NCBI GenBank assembly: GCA_011947345.1
Contig: JAAVTG010000551.1
Span: forward strand, 186,001 to 250,000
Direction of reading: 5' to 3'
DNA: 64,000 nucleotides
Origin: Phytophthora quininea
Taxonomy: Eukaryota > Oomycota > Peronosporomycetes > Peronosporales > Peronosporaceae
The notes beneath the pieces are model-generated. The model was given only the letters and a program-made list of their open reading frames with translations. It did no database searches and was not told the DNA's origin. Position 1 is the stretch's first letter. Each line of letters begins with the position of its first letter. This document shows positions 54,788 to 64,000 of the stretch, one piece after another. Made by a program: the position numbers and the translations under genes.

Positions 54788-56715
54788 ATGCTGTTCAAGA
54801 CGAGCCCGGCGTTATCGGACACCCTCCCGCCGTCTCCAGAACAGCCGTCAAGACGGGTGCTACTGACTGATGACGATCTACTACGCCACGTACGCAGCAC
54901 AGAAGCATCGGTAGCACTTCATCGCGCACTCGCAGACCCGATCACTTCCTGGGCCAGTCACAAACCCACCCCAGTCCATCGGTTGGGGTCGTCCGATTCC
55001 GATGCCGCGAGCTTCACGCTCCTGTCGCGCGAGTCGCGCACCGATAGTGTCGACAACGAAGTCTTGACGATTGGTGACATTGCATGCAGCCCACACGAGT
55101 TGGTGTCGATGCTGTGCTCCAGCAGCGAGAGCGACTACAATGCCACGATGAAAGGGCTCTACGGCAACCAGTACATCTACGGCTCCGTCATGCATGTGGT
55201 AAAGGGGAGCAGTCACGACCTACCGTGCCTGAAGGTCATCAACTAGCGGTCAAAACGAGCTGCTTCGTGCGGTCTCGCGTCTTCGCTCACAACGAGCAGT
55301 GGTGCTATCTCGAGTACTTCCGGCCGATGAGCGGTGAAGCGCAGACCAAAGGACCTGCTGATGTTTCTCAAGGGTTCTCCATCGCCCTCACGTCGCTGTC
55401 AGATACCGAGCTCGTTGCAGGGAAAGTCGTGGGTGGTCGTGTCGACCAACTCGAAGACATCACTGCGCAGTGTGTGGTGGAGCCCATCGATGCCGACACC
55501 TCCAAGGTTCGCGTGACCTTCTACGCCTTCTACACCGGCAACGGCAGCCCTGCGATGGGGGTGGCGAGTGCCAAGATGGCGCAGAGTCGGCTGCTGTCTC
55601 TGGCTGGCGGGATTCACCGCCTCCCGGCCATCGTGCAACGTCGTCGGCTAGGCACTCAAGTGTTTGCCAGCTCATCGACCGAGGCGCGAAATTCGCGTTG
55701 TATCTCGTGCACGAAGGGGATGTGGTTGAGCACCTTCGCTCACTGTGCTCACCGCTGCCAACTGTGCGCATACAATGTGTGCACGTCGTGTTGGTCTCGC
55801 GAAAGCGTGGAGACGCACAACGGCCACGTCACTCAGATGGGCGTCTGCCAGCGCTGCATCGAGTGGGTCGGGCGCTGCGATTACTCGGGCGTCCAATTCG
55901 ACCGTCGCGGACGACCAGAGATCGTCGAGGACCCAGTGGACAGATCTGCAGCAGGCCTCAGTTTCCGAGAGGGTCTCACCAACGAGAAGACCAAAGACGC
56001 TACGGTGGCTGTGATCAACATGCTACTCGGTAGCGCGGACGACCCAGCACCAGACAACCAATTCGACAACGACGACGAGGGGTATATGACGGCAGTGCAG
56101 GAATACTTCCACCGTCGTGCTTGTGACGCAACATCAGTGGAGGACTGCAAGGTAGCCAGCGCCAAGGAGCGGAATTACCCACTGCAGCCGGACGACTCGG
56201 CGTCACTAGCACCGATTCCCGACAACGAAGTCGAACGTCTAAAATGTATTAGCGAGCTGCGACTCATGGACTTGACGGAGCCGATTCCCGAGCTGGACAT
56301 TATCTGCGACTTCCTGATGAAAGAGATGAGGTTCTCCTGCACGGTCGTCTCCATCATAGGAAAGACGCATCTGTTGGTGCTAAGCAGCACTGACCCCTAT
56401 TTTATGCGTGCTCAACCTCCTCGTGAACTCACTTTCTGCCAGTATATACTTATGGACACGGCGCCGTTCATCATTCGACACCCGGAAGCGGACGTGCGGT
56501 TCTACAAGCTGGACCTGGTCAGGAAGCAAGGCTTGAAGTACTATTGCGGCATCCCCATCACAGGTCCAGGCGGTGTCATCCTGGGCTCCCTTTGCGGTGC
56601 GAACATCTCGGCGATGGACATCACGCGGTCGCAGTACGACACGCTCCTGAGGTTCGGCGAGATCGCGTCCAAGATCATACAAGTCAAAGCGGAGGCCAAA
56701 CTCAAAGTAAAATGA
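54788..56715 (+). CDS. START-like/FYVE-like/GAF protein, right copy
   Basis: Same domain order as the left copy: START-like N-terminal half, FYVE-like finger (CISC, RCQLCAYNVCTSC, GVCQRC) and GAF domain ending KAEAKLKVK. The frame changes at G4 55204-55207, one base short; the third paralogue reads straight through this point (VVKGEQ). From about residue 500 on, the GAF part (FLMKEMRFSCTVVSIIGKTH) is no closer to the left copy than to the third gene, so the homogenised tract ends there. About 642 residues. Confidence 0.82.
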
Positions 56716-57305
56716 GCTCAGCTTGCTGTAGTTTTGCACGGATCTTTCTGAACTCGTTTATATGAGCAATTGTATGCATCAAGTTGAAGTTGATCTGTCT
56801 AGCCAGTTCACGATGGCGATTGCTGCATACAGATTGGGGGCTTCAGTGCAACAATGCAAGACACCTGTGTGCGATGCTAAGCGTGGGCATCTCCTTTCAA
56901 TAGCTGCGCAAGGTCGACAGTAGCTGCTCGCATCTCATTTCGCAAGAGGATGACCACAAACGACGACACTCGCTTCAACGGTTTTAACGGCTCCATTTCC
57001 GAACGGATCCTGGCGTTGTAAATCCGTCGTGGTCTCCGTTGCAGTTTTCTCACCCTCTGTCAGGGACCATATGCCTCACCACACCTTATCCGAGCAGTAA
57101 TGTGGCCGACAGTCAACGCAAAGGATGGTGCCGAGTTCCACCGCCTTCGGTCGAGTGCCGAGTTCCACCGCCTTCGGTGAGCGCCGAGTGCCACATATGC
57201 TGCAGCCTCCCGCTCGGCGTGGATTTGACAAGTGAGTTACAGTTATCTACACTGCTGCACGCCCCCAACGGTATTGCGTCTTTGCGTCGGTCCCAGCAAG
57301 TCTCC
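56716..57305. other. Spacer upstream of the third FYVE-like gene
   Basis: 590 bp with no ORF of note except the short tandem repeat described separately. Confidence 0.45.
57128..57178 (+). repeat. Two-unit 27-bp tandem repeat
   Basis: gtgccgagttccaccgcc continuing to ttcggt occurs at 57128-57151 and 57155-57178, with a degenerate third start (gccgagtgccac) after it. Lies about 130 bp before the FYVE-like gene 3 start. Confidence 0.7.
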
Positions 57306-59281
57306 ATGTCGTTCAAGAAGACCTCACGACGTAGCCCGACGCTGTCGGACACTCACCGGTCGGAGTCTGGATCCTTGTTGCAGTCACGAAAGGTTCTGGT
57401 CGACGACGACGAACTCGTTCGTCGAGCCCACAGCGCGGAATCCTCCAAGGCGCTGCACCGTGCGCTGTCACACCCGGTGAATTCATGGACCAGTCGGAAG
57501 ACGACCCCGTGCTTCGATTGGGGCCGTCGGACCCGGACACGGCGAGCTTTATGCTCTTGTCCCGCGTGTCGGACATCGACGGCTCCGGCAATGAAGTGTT
57601 AACGACGGGAAGTATTGCGTGCAGTCCGCAAGAGTTGGCGTCGGCGCTGTGTTCTAGTAATGAGAGCGACTACAACGCGGCCATGAAAGGACTGTACGGT
57701 GGCCGATATATCTACGGATCGGTGGTGCACGTCGTCAAAGGGGAGCAGACACAATCAGCAATGCCTGAAGGCCATCAACTGGCGGTGAGGACAAGCTGCT
57801 TCGTCCGGTCGCGGATGTTCGGCCGCAATGAGCAGTGGTGCTTTCTCGAGCACTTCCAGCCGTTAGCGGAGGCTGCAGATACCTCGCAAGGGTTCTCGGT
57901 CTCCCTTTTGTCACTTTCGGACAGTGAACTTGCTGTTGGGAAAGTTGTGGGCGACCGAGTCGATCAACTAGAGGAAATCACGGCGCACTGTGTGGTGCAG
58001 CCGATGGAAAACAGCAACAAGGTGCGGGTGACGTTCTACGCCTTCTACACGGGCAATAACAGTCCTGCTGCTGGTGTAGCGAGCGCCAAGACGGCGCAGA
58101 GCAGACTACTTGGCTTGGCTACTGGGGTCTCTAAACTCCCCGTTGTTTTACGTCGCCGTCGGCTAGGAACGCAAGTGTTTGCAAGCTCAGCAACGGGATC
58201 GGATGCTCCCTACACAGAGGCGCAGAATTCACGCTGCATCTCGTGCACGAAAGGGATGCGACTAAGTACTTTGGCCAGGTTCGCTAGACGTTGCCAATTG
58301 TGCTCGTACAATGTCTGTACGTCCTGTTGGACGCGTGAAAGCGTCGAGACGTACAATGGCCACATTACGCAGATGGGGGTCTGCAAACGCTGTCTGGAAT
58401 GGGTCGACCGCTGCAACTACTCGCACGTTCAGATCGAGCGTCGTGGAGTGACGAAGATCGTCGACGATCCAATTGATGAGCCAGAGAGACCTCCATCAGG
58501 TTACAGTCTACGTGAGACTCTCACGAACGAGGCGACTAAAGACGCTGCCGTGACAGTCATCAAGATGCTGCTCAGTCCTCAAAGTACCAAGTCTTCCAGT
58601 AGTGAAGAAGAGTATACCGATGAAGAACTTGACGATCGAGACGATGAAGGTTATATGACCGCAGTGCAGGAGTATTTTCACCGTCGAGCTCAGGCAGCTC
58701 CATCAGCTGAAAACTGCGAGCTGGCCAATGCGAGCGAGCGGACTTATCCACTTGAACTGGAGGAGTCGACGCCGTCTGCACCCGTTCCAGAGAACGAACG
58801 TGCTCGCTTAAAGTGTATCGAGGACTTTGGACTGATGGATCTAAAGGGGCCGATGCCGGAGCTGGACATTATCTGCGCTTTCCTGAGCCAAGAGTTGGGT
58901 TTCTTTTGCACGATGATCACGATAGTTGGGGAGACGCATCAGCTGGTGCTGAGCTGTACGATTCCGGACATGGCGCAGGCGCTACTACCTCGTGAGCATA
59001 CGTTTTGCCAACATTTGCTCATGGGCACGGCCCCGTTCATCATCCGACACCCGGAAGCAGACGTGCGCTTCTACAACTTGAACCCCGTCACCAAGCAAGG
59101 CGTAAAGTACTATTGCGGCATCCCCATCACAGGTCCTGACGGCGTCCTAGTAGGTTCTATTTGTTGCGTACACTTCGAGGCGATGGACATCACACGCTCT
59201 CAGTACGATGCGCTCGTGAGGTTCGGCAAGATCGCGTCCAAGATCATCCGCGTCAAAGCCGAAGCAAAGTTGGTCCTTTAG
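57306..59281 (+). CDS. START-like/FYVE-like/GAF protein, third paralogue
   Basis: About 658 residues from the ATG at 57306 (MSFKKTSRRSPTLSD). START-like segment (TSCFVRSRMFGRNEQWCFLE), FYVE-like finger (CISC, RCQLCSYNVCTSCWTRESVE, GVCKRC) and GAF domain ending KAEAKLVL. It is uniformly diverged from the two palindrome copies, which marks them as the recently homogenised pair. One break: C4 at 57505-57508, one base short, joins RKTTP to VLRLGPSD. Tandem orientation with the right copy. Confidence 0.82.
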
Positions 59282-59411
59282 TATATCTATAAGTTAGGAT
59301 AACCCACAGCGGGACGGTGCTAGCTCGCTATTCTAGTGAAAGCCATGGGAAGTTGCTTGCTAACCGTCTAAATCTCCAAGCGCTGCAGCGCATTGTCGAT
59401 TTTGAAGCATC

Positions 59412-59934
59412 ATGGCGACGGTCCTGCAACGAGTCAAGAACAAACGGCTAACAGCCGTGCAGGAGTGTGAGTCTCGAATGGTCTTCCAATTCGCTACGGA
59501 AGACTCGGACAGGATGACCCCCAAACAGTTGAAAATGTGTCTGCGTGCGATGGGCTTCAACGTTGCCAAGGGGAAGCACGAGCACTCGTTTACGAGTTCG
59601 ACTACACCAACACAGAGACGATTGACCTCACTGACTTCCAGAAAATCTTCCTGTCAAAACCCTCGCCTGTGGCAAACACCAGCAGTTCGAGGACGCTTTC
59701 AGGGCCATGGATCGAGACGAGGATGGCAAGATTTCTATCCGCGAGCTAAACGACAGCAACACCGAGTGTAAGATCGACGGTGAGCAACTACGCCACCAAA
59801 TAGGCTTGCAATATTACGACGACGACGAGTTGGAGGTTGTTCAAGACTTTTTGGACGAAACCTCTCGATGTAGGCAATCTGTCGACAATCTTTTCATCTC
59901 GGAAGCTGCTTTAGCTGCATTCCTTCGACTGTAG
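59412..59934 (+). CDS. Centrin/caltractin-like EF-hand protein
   Basis: Calcium-binding protein of about 174 residues; centrins act at basal bodies. The ATG at 59412 follows a weak initiator-like gcattgtcgattttg. A degenerate first EF-hand (FATEDSDRMTPKQLKMCLRA) precedes GFNVAKG. A middle region (YEFDYTNTETIDLTDFQKI) and a good third loop (MDRDEDGKISIREL) are followed by an acidic C-terminus ending AALAAFLRL. Three frames; both breaks lie in runs one base short (G4 59570-59573; A4 59656-59659). The inverted paralogue at 62.7-63.1 kb supports the joined reading. It converges with 59971-60357. Confidence 0.78.
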
Positions 59935-60385
59935 TTGCAGCGAAATATACGTTTTGAAGCAGCAGAATGTTCATCCCAGCGATGTTGTAATGTACACGTG
60001 GCTTCGATCCTGTAGTATGTCGCAGATCACATCGGTGAGACCGAGCTCGCGCTTGCCGTCCTTGATAATCCTGGTGGGGACGCCGAGCTGTAGCCAGCCC
60101 TGCATCCGACCGTCTTCGTCGAACCGAGCGATGGCCACGTGACCCAGCCAAACTACCTGCTGGGTGCCGAAGCCGCAGTGGATCGGGATGATTTTGTCTC
60201 GAAGGTGGGCCATGACCGTAATGGTGTCCTCGGCGCCGTCGTTGGGCGTCACCTCGTTGTCGTCGGCTTCCTCCAATCCTGGTTCGATATCTTGCCCATG
60301 TCTAGCGTCTTTGGGTAGGTCTTCATCTACGGGGGCAGCGGGTCGCTCATTGTTCATGAAGAGGCAGGATATCTTGGTTGCAATT
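59869..60385 (+). repeat. Duplicated block B, copy 1
   Basis: Nearly identical to about 63144-63650 in the same orientation. Contains the last 20 codons of the centrin-like gene and the convergent unknown gene. Confidence 0.85.
59971..60357 (-). CDS. Conserved protein of unknown function, copy 1
   Basis: 128 residues from the ATG at 60357. An acidic N-terminal third (EPGLEEADDNEV) is followed by a compact domain: IIPIHCGFGTQQVVWLGHVA, ARFDEDG, GWLQLGVPTRII and DRSHVYITTSLG. No signal peptide or membrane segment. The second copy at 63244-63630 keeps the frame, with only a few substitutions, so it is very probably a real gene. I do not recognise the fold. 36 bp separate its stop from that of the centrin-like gene. 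Confidence 0.7.
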   Translation of the reverse strand: MNNERPAAPVDEDLPKDARHGQDIEPGLEEADDNEVTPNDGAEDTITVMAHLRDKIIPIHCGFGTQQVVWLGHVAIARFDEDGRMQGWLQLGVPTRIIKDGKRELGLTDVICDILQDRSHVYITTSLG

Positions 60386-60399
60386 CCCGCAACTGACAA

Positions 60400-61243
60400 C
60401 TGACAGGCCCATGTCGATTATCGACAGGAAATTTGGTATGATTGGTTGGAGTCGTTGTAACAGAGGAAGCTTTGGTCCCTTTAAGGGACCTCCTTTGAAG
60501 ACAATTGAAAGTGCTTTATTGTTTGCTTAGCATTCTTGGCATTCCTGTCGCAGCTCTCTGACTACCAGTCATTTCTTGTTGTGCCTCGATCTTAAAGTAA
60601 ACAACTGCGTGAACACGCCAGACCTCGCCAAGGTCGTGATCATCAATGGAATGTGTTGACTCCGTTGCAGTCGTGGAATAAGACGTGTGGCTTTCTTGCC
60701 ACTCACGTTGAGTGACGAAGTTCACAAGACGTTTCCAAACCGTTCTTTTAGACGGCAATTGCCGCTAATTGCGACCAGCACATTATCAAGAGCTCTGCCG
60801 ACTACGTGTCCTTCGGACTGCGAATAACTAAAGTAAAAGTTATCGAGAAAAAACAGATCTCGCTGCTAGTTCTTGCGCAGAGCATATGTTGTAATAGCGC
60901 CATGAGGTGATGCCTGCTGTCGAGCTGGAATGGGAGACCTCCCTGTTTACTGTACATAGTGCTTAGGCTTCAATGCGAGCTCTTTTTACTTTCCACGCGA
61001 TCCGACGCGAAAATCGTTTTCTCGTGCTCTGAGTACGAGGTTCCTTTGAAGCGTACAGTGGAGGACTTACAGGTGCAAGAGCTCGACAGTCTACTGTCCA
61101 TTAGTCTTCTGTCTTGGTGGCAGTGCAGTGTTAATTTCTTGTGCACAGCTTCTTGACGAGCCTACAAGGTAGATTGTCGGACCAATGATCCCTTCGGCCC
61201 ATGTCGCGATTTCCCTGCCACGGGGTCAATCCGGTCGTCTCGT
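60400..61243. other. Intergenic, partly duplicated downstream
   Basis: No gene. 60820-60910 resembles 63930-64000 (gatctcgctgctagttcttg against aatctcgctattagctcttg), so the duplication that includes block B extends, more diverged, to the window end. Confidence 0.5.
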
Positions 61244-62423
61244 ATGGCAGCCACGCTGGCCATCGTGCTGTTGGCGTTCGCAAGGAGAAACTCTGTGGCG
61301 TCGGCAGCCAAGTGTGTCCCGAAGACGCGGCCCTCGGTTTTCGAGGAGACCATCCCACCGGAAGTTGAGTACGGGGCTAGTCAGACGGGTGGTAGCACGA
61401 CGCAGAGCTCCACTGCAGGACCGCCGTCTACGTTCGAGTCGAGTGCTGCTAGCCAGAAGACACAAAGCAGTTCGTTCGAGACCCTAATTACCTTAGTCGC
61501 GGGGTCAGAGGATACCGAAGTCGGGTCTACCAAGGTAGTCGAGAAACGCAGGGAAGTTCGTCCACCATCGGTCATCGGACGTGAGTCAGGGCAACTCCAC
61601 CACCCTATCAACCGGTTCGGGAGATCACGCCTCGTTCGGCAAGATCACCTCCTTCAGCGGCCAATGTGTTACCGGCGACCCGGAGACCTATGTCACTCAC
61701 GACGACGTCGACTGGGTCTGGAAGAACACCATGAGCAAGTACATTCCTCAGTTTAAGAACCTTATCTTCGACCAGCTCGTGACCAACAACGGCTCGCTCA
61801 GCTACTGCGTGCGCTGGGATAACGACAACAAGCTCGAGAAGGCCACGGCGTCCAAGTTCCAGGACATGCTCAACAAGCAGATGAACATCTGGAACCGCTG
61901 GCTCGCCGGCTACGAGTGCTGGCCCTTCGACACGGTCGACATCAACATCGTGGGCTACGCCGTCAAGAACAAGTCCATCATGGACTGGAGCGACGACTCG
62001 CTCGGCACCATCTACGAGGGCATCCTGGACGACGAAGGCAGCCCCAAGTGTCCCGACGAGTGCTACAAGCACCAGGGCCAGGCCGCCAGCGCCGACACCA
62101 GCTCCTGCAAGGGCGGCGCCTTCGACATGTCGCTCTGGCCGTCCACCTCGCCCGGTGACGGTGCCATCGGCACGGGCGGCGACTGGGGCCAGCGCGTCGA
62201 GGTCAACGACATGCTCAACAGCATGGGCCTGGAGCAGATGGAGGTGCTGCTGCACGAAATGGGCCACGGCTTCGGCCTGCCCGAGATGTACGTGGCCGGG
62301 AACAAGCCCGGCGACTACCCGGCGTGCGTCATGGACGACAGCAACGGCGTCACGGACGGAGACGGATGGCTCGTGCGCAGCATCCTCGAGAACATCAAGT
62401 CCCGCTACTCTTCTTGCAAGTAG
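61244..62423 (+). CDS. Secreted zinc-metallopeptidase-like protein, third copy with Ser/Thr linker
   Basis: The ATG at 61244 starts a hydrophobic leader (AATLAIVLLAFA), then a ~100-residue Ser/Thr-rich linker that the palindrome copies lack, then the peptidase domain (DHASFGKITSFSGQC to SRYSSCK). HEMGHGFGLPEMY is intact. The frame changes between leader/linker and domain around 61570-61590, near a GTGAGT that could be a splice donor; no clear acceptor was found, so an indel is equally likely. From about 61700 to 62410 it is almost identical to the other copies; outside, it is diverged. Confidence 0.75.
61700..62410 (+). repeat. Gene-conversion tract shared with the 51- and 53-kb metallopeptidases
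   Basis: Starting at gacgacgtcgactgggtctg the third copy differs from the palindrome copies at only a handful of positions over about 700 bp. Both flanks, including the last codons (TACTCTTCTTGCAAG against TACACGTTT), are strongly diverged. Confidence 0.85.
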
Positions 62424-62734
62424 ATTACTCGAGTTCACTGTGGTCGAGATGGTATCGCGTTTGGTGTTTGGTGCAATTGGAATGGAACATATTTCCTAAC
62501 GACTTTCTAATCCACCTATTAGTTTGTCCACAGCTTTGACTCGCCGAATCTGACGAGCGTGAGAGCGTATGATATTCGTCGCGGAGGCATCCGTGCCGCG
62601 AAGGGATCCAAGCACGAGACCGCCCAGTTGCGAACGGTGTGCACTGCCATTCCACTGGACGGATGTTTGGTGTGCATCGATCCACCGCTTTATTGTCAAG
62701 TGGAAGTCGGAGGACATCAAAACCAATCGTGCAT
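62424..62734. other. Short unassigned stretch
   Basis: A 67-codon plus ORF (62559-62759) with several Cys has no recognised domain. No repeat identified. Confidence 0.35.
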
Positions 62735-62744
62735 TCACGATGAC

Positions 62745-63100
62745 ACTTGTCCACCATGAGCAAATTCCGTCCAAAAGTCTTGAACAACCTCCAACTTGTC
62801 GTCGTCGTAATATTGCAAGCCTATTTGGTGGCGTAGTTGCTCACCGTCGATCTTACACTCGGTGTTGCTGTCGTTTAGCTCGCGGATAGAAATCTTGCCA
62901 TCCTCGTCTCGATCCATGGCCCTGAAAGCGTCCTCGAACTGCTGGTGTTTGCCACAGGTAAGGGTTTTGGACAGGAAGATTTTCTGGAAGTCAGCGAGGT
63001 CAATCGTCTCTGTGTTGGTGTAGTCGAACTCGTAAACGAGTGCTCGTGCTTCCCTTGGCAACGTTGAAGCCCATCGCACGCAGACACATTTTCAGCTCAT
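62745..63100 (-). pseudogene. Centrin-like relic, inverted copy
   Basis: Minus-strand copy of the centrin-like gene from KMCLRAMGF through ARALVYEFDYTNTETIDLADF, MDRDEDGKISIREL and LEVVQDF, about 95% identical to the 59.5-kb gene. It lacks the true N-terminus (replaced before DELKMCLRA) and the last 20 codons, which are on the opposite strand at 63144-63205. Two bases are missing at the GVAKG-type run (G3 here, G4 in copy 1). Not functional as arranged. Confidence 0.8.
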
Positions 63101-63143
63101 CCCGTCGTGGTGGACGATGAACGTAAATCGCTGCACGTTCTTG

Positions 63144-63650
63144 TAGGCAATCTGTCGACAATCTTTTCATCTCGGAAGCTGCTTTAGCTGCATTCCTTCG
63201 ACTGTAGTTGCAGCGAAATATACGTTTTGAGGCAGCAGAATGTTCATCCCAGCGATGTTGTAATGTACACATGGCTTCGATCCTGTAGTACGTCGCAGAT
63301 CACATCGGTGAGACCGAGCTCGCGCTTGCCGTCCTTGATAATCCTGACGGGGACGCCGAGCTGCAGCCAGCCCTGCGTCTGACCGTCTTCGTCGAACCGA
63401 GCGATGGCCACGTGACCCAGCCAAACTACCTGCTGGGTGCCGAAGCCGCAGTGGATCGGGATGATTTTGTCTCGAAGGTGGGCCATGACCGTAATGGTGT
63501 CCTCGGCGCCGTCGTTGGGCGTCACCTCGTTGTCGTCGGCTTCCTCCAATCCTGGTTCGATATCTTGCCCATGTCTAGCGTCTTTGGGTAGGTCTTCATC
63601 TACGGGGGCAGCGGGTCGCTCATTGTTCATGAAGAGGCAGGATATCTTGG
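63144..63650 (+). repeat. Duplicated block B, copy 2
   Basis: Direct copy of about 59869-60385, starting at tgtaggcaatctgtcgac and ending near gatatcttgg. Confidence 0.85.
63244..63630 (-). CDS. Conserved protein of unknown function, copy 2
   Basis: 128 residues, same start (MNNERPAAPVDED) and same end (YITTSLG) as copy 1, with a few substitutions (for example RMQGW to QTQGW). The open frame is retained, so both copies may be expressed. Confidence 0.7.
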   Translation of the reverse strand: MNNERPAAPVDEDLPKDARHGQDIEPGLEEADDNEVTPNDGAEDTITVMAHLRDKIIPIHCGFGTQQVVWLGHVAIARFDEDGQTQGWLQLGVPVRIIKDGKRELGLTDVICDVLQDRSHVYITTSLG

Positions 63651-64000
63651 GTTACAAGGAGGTTGGGTGGTATGTGGAGTTCCAGTACGCTTCATGAACT
63701 GCTCGAAATCGCAGCAGCGGTTTACTACTACGTAAAATGACAGATCACAAAGAGCAGGGCGACGATCGACGCGTTTTCCCAACTGTTCGTGCATTAGGAA
63801 ATGCAAGAAAGTTTTGGCGAGATTTAGGCATGAGTTGGCAACTGATTACGACCAGAACGTGTCCCTTGTTGCACGGGCAATCACCACCATCTTCAGATCG
63901 GCATGGTTTTAGAACCAGCAAAGGTAAAAGTTACCGAGCAAAATCAAATCTCGCTATTAGCTCTTGTGCAGAACACGGAGCAGTAATAACGCCATGATGT
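63651..64000. other. Window end, no complete gene
   Basis: A plus ORF 63737-63997 has no recognised domain. The last 70 bp resemble 60840-60910, in keeping with a larger duplicated segment continuing past the window. Confidence 0.4.

Larger units (their letters stand above)
53068..56275 (+). repeat. Right arm of the inverted duplication
   Basis: Mirror of 49268-52484. Differences are mostly single bases; the only large one is the 54370-54738 patch. Confidence 0.9.

Noticed and set aside
48834..56715. Palindrome as a pure assembly artefact
   Set aside because: The arms contain single-base differences, two unrelated ~370-bp patches, and diverged outer GAF ends, so they are not one sequence reflected. 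Long-read confirmation is still advisable.
1..64000. CRISPR arrays, rRNA genes, bacterial operons or viral genomes
   Set aside because: None seen; the short introns, transposon types and gene content are eukaryotic throughout.

Overview
The window reads as nuclear DNA of a plant-pathogenic oomycete, most likely Phytophthora or a close relative. The evidence is a secreted RXLR/EER effector with WY-type repeats, oomycete-style initiator motifs close to start codons, FYVE-like/GAF proteins, a metazoan-like lamin gene, short introns, and a heavy load of DIRS-like, LINE, hAT and MULE elements. The species cannot be named from the sequence alone.

Layout. 0-3.5 kb: a cyclic-nucleotide-gated-type cation channel (minus strand). 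4.5-18 kb: a nested transposon stack. A DIRS-like element (tyrosine recombinase at 4.6-5.7 kb, RNase H/RT pieces at 5.7-6.05 and 11.3-11.7 kb) is split by a hAT element (6054-8180, 8-bp target duplication) and a MULE (8192-11301, 9-bp target duplication) that landed in overlapping target sites. A second DIRS-like element lies at about 11.74-16.78 kb and another RT fragment at 16.8-18.0 kb. 18-28.3 kb: dispersed repeats, a second MULE relic and a 7.4-kb LINE with endonuclease, RT and RNase H. 28.7-31 kb: an RXLR effector gene, a tRNA-derived SINE with a 19-bp target duplication, and an RXLR relic. 32-48 kb: a gene-rich interval with a small unknown protein, a protein kinase, an ankyrin protein, an APC-type transporter, a lamin with a CaaX box hidden behind a last intron, and a second ankyrin protein. 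48.5-64 kb: a rearranged gene cluster. A secreted zinc-metallopeptidase-like gene and a START-like/FYVE-like/GAF gene form a 3.2-kb-arm inverted duplication around 52.78 kb. These are followed by a third FYVE-like gene, a centrin-like gene, a third metallopeptidase that carries a recent gene-conversion tract, and a duplicated, partly inverted copy of the centrin end of the block.

A theme runs through the whole window. Almost every long gene is broken into overlapping reading frames, and in roughly twenty cases the break lies in a mononucleotide run that is one base too short (mostly G4/C4 where the frame wants five). This holds for unrelated genes and transposons alike, so base-calling error in homopolymers is a better explanation than wholesale pseudogenisation. 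I treat such genes as probably intact and mark the position of each break.

Functional picture. The host genes serve signalling and membrane functions (channel, kinase, FYVE-like/GAF and ankyrin proteins), transport, and nuclear structure (lamin). The effector and the secreted metallopeptidases are likely interaction genes. They lie in or beside repeat-rich, rearranged DNA, as expected of a two-speed oomycete genome.
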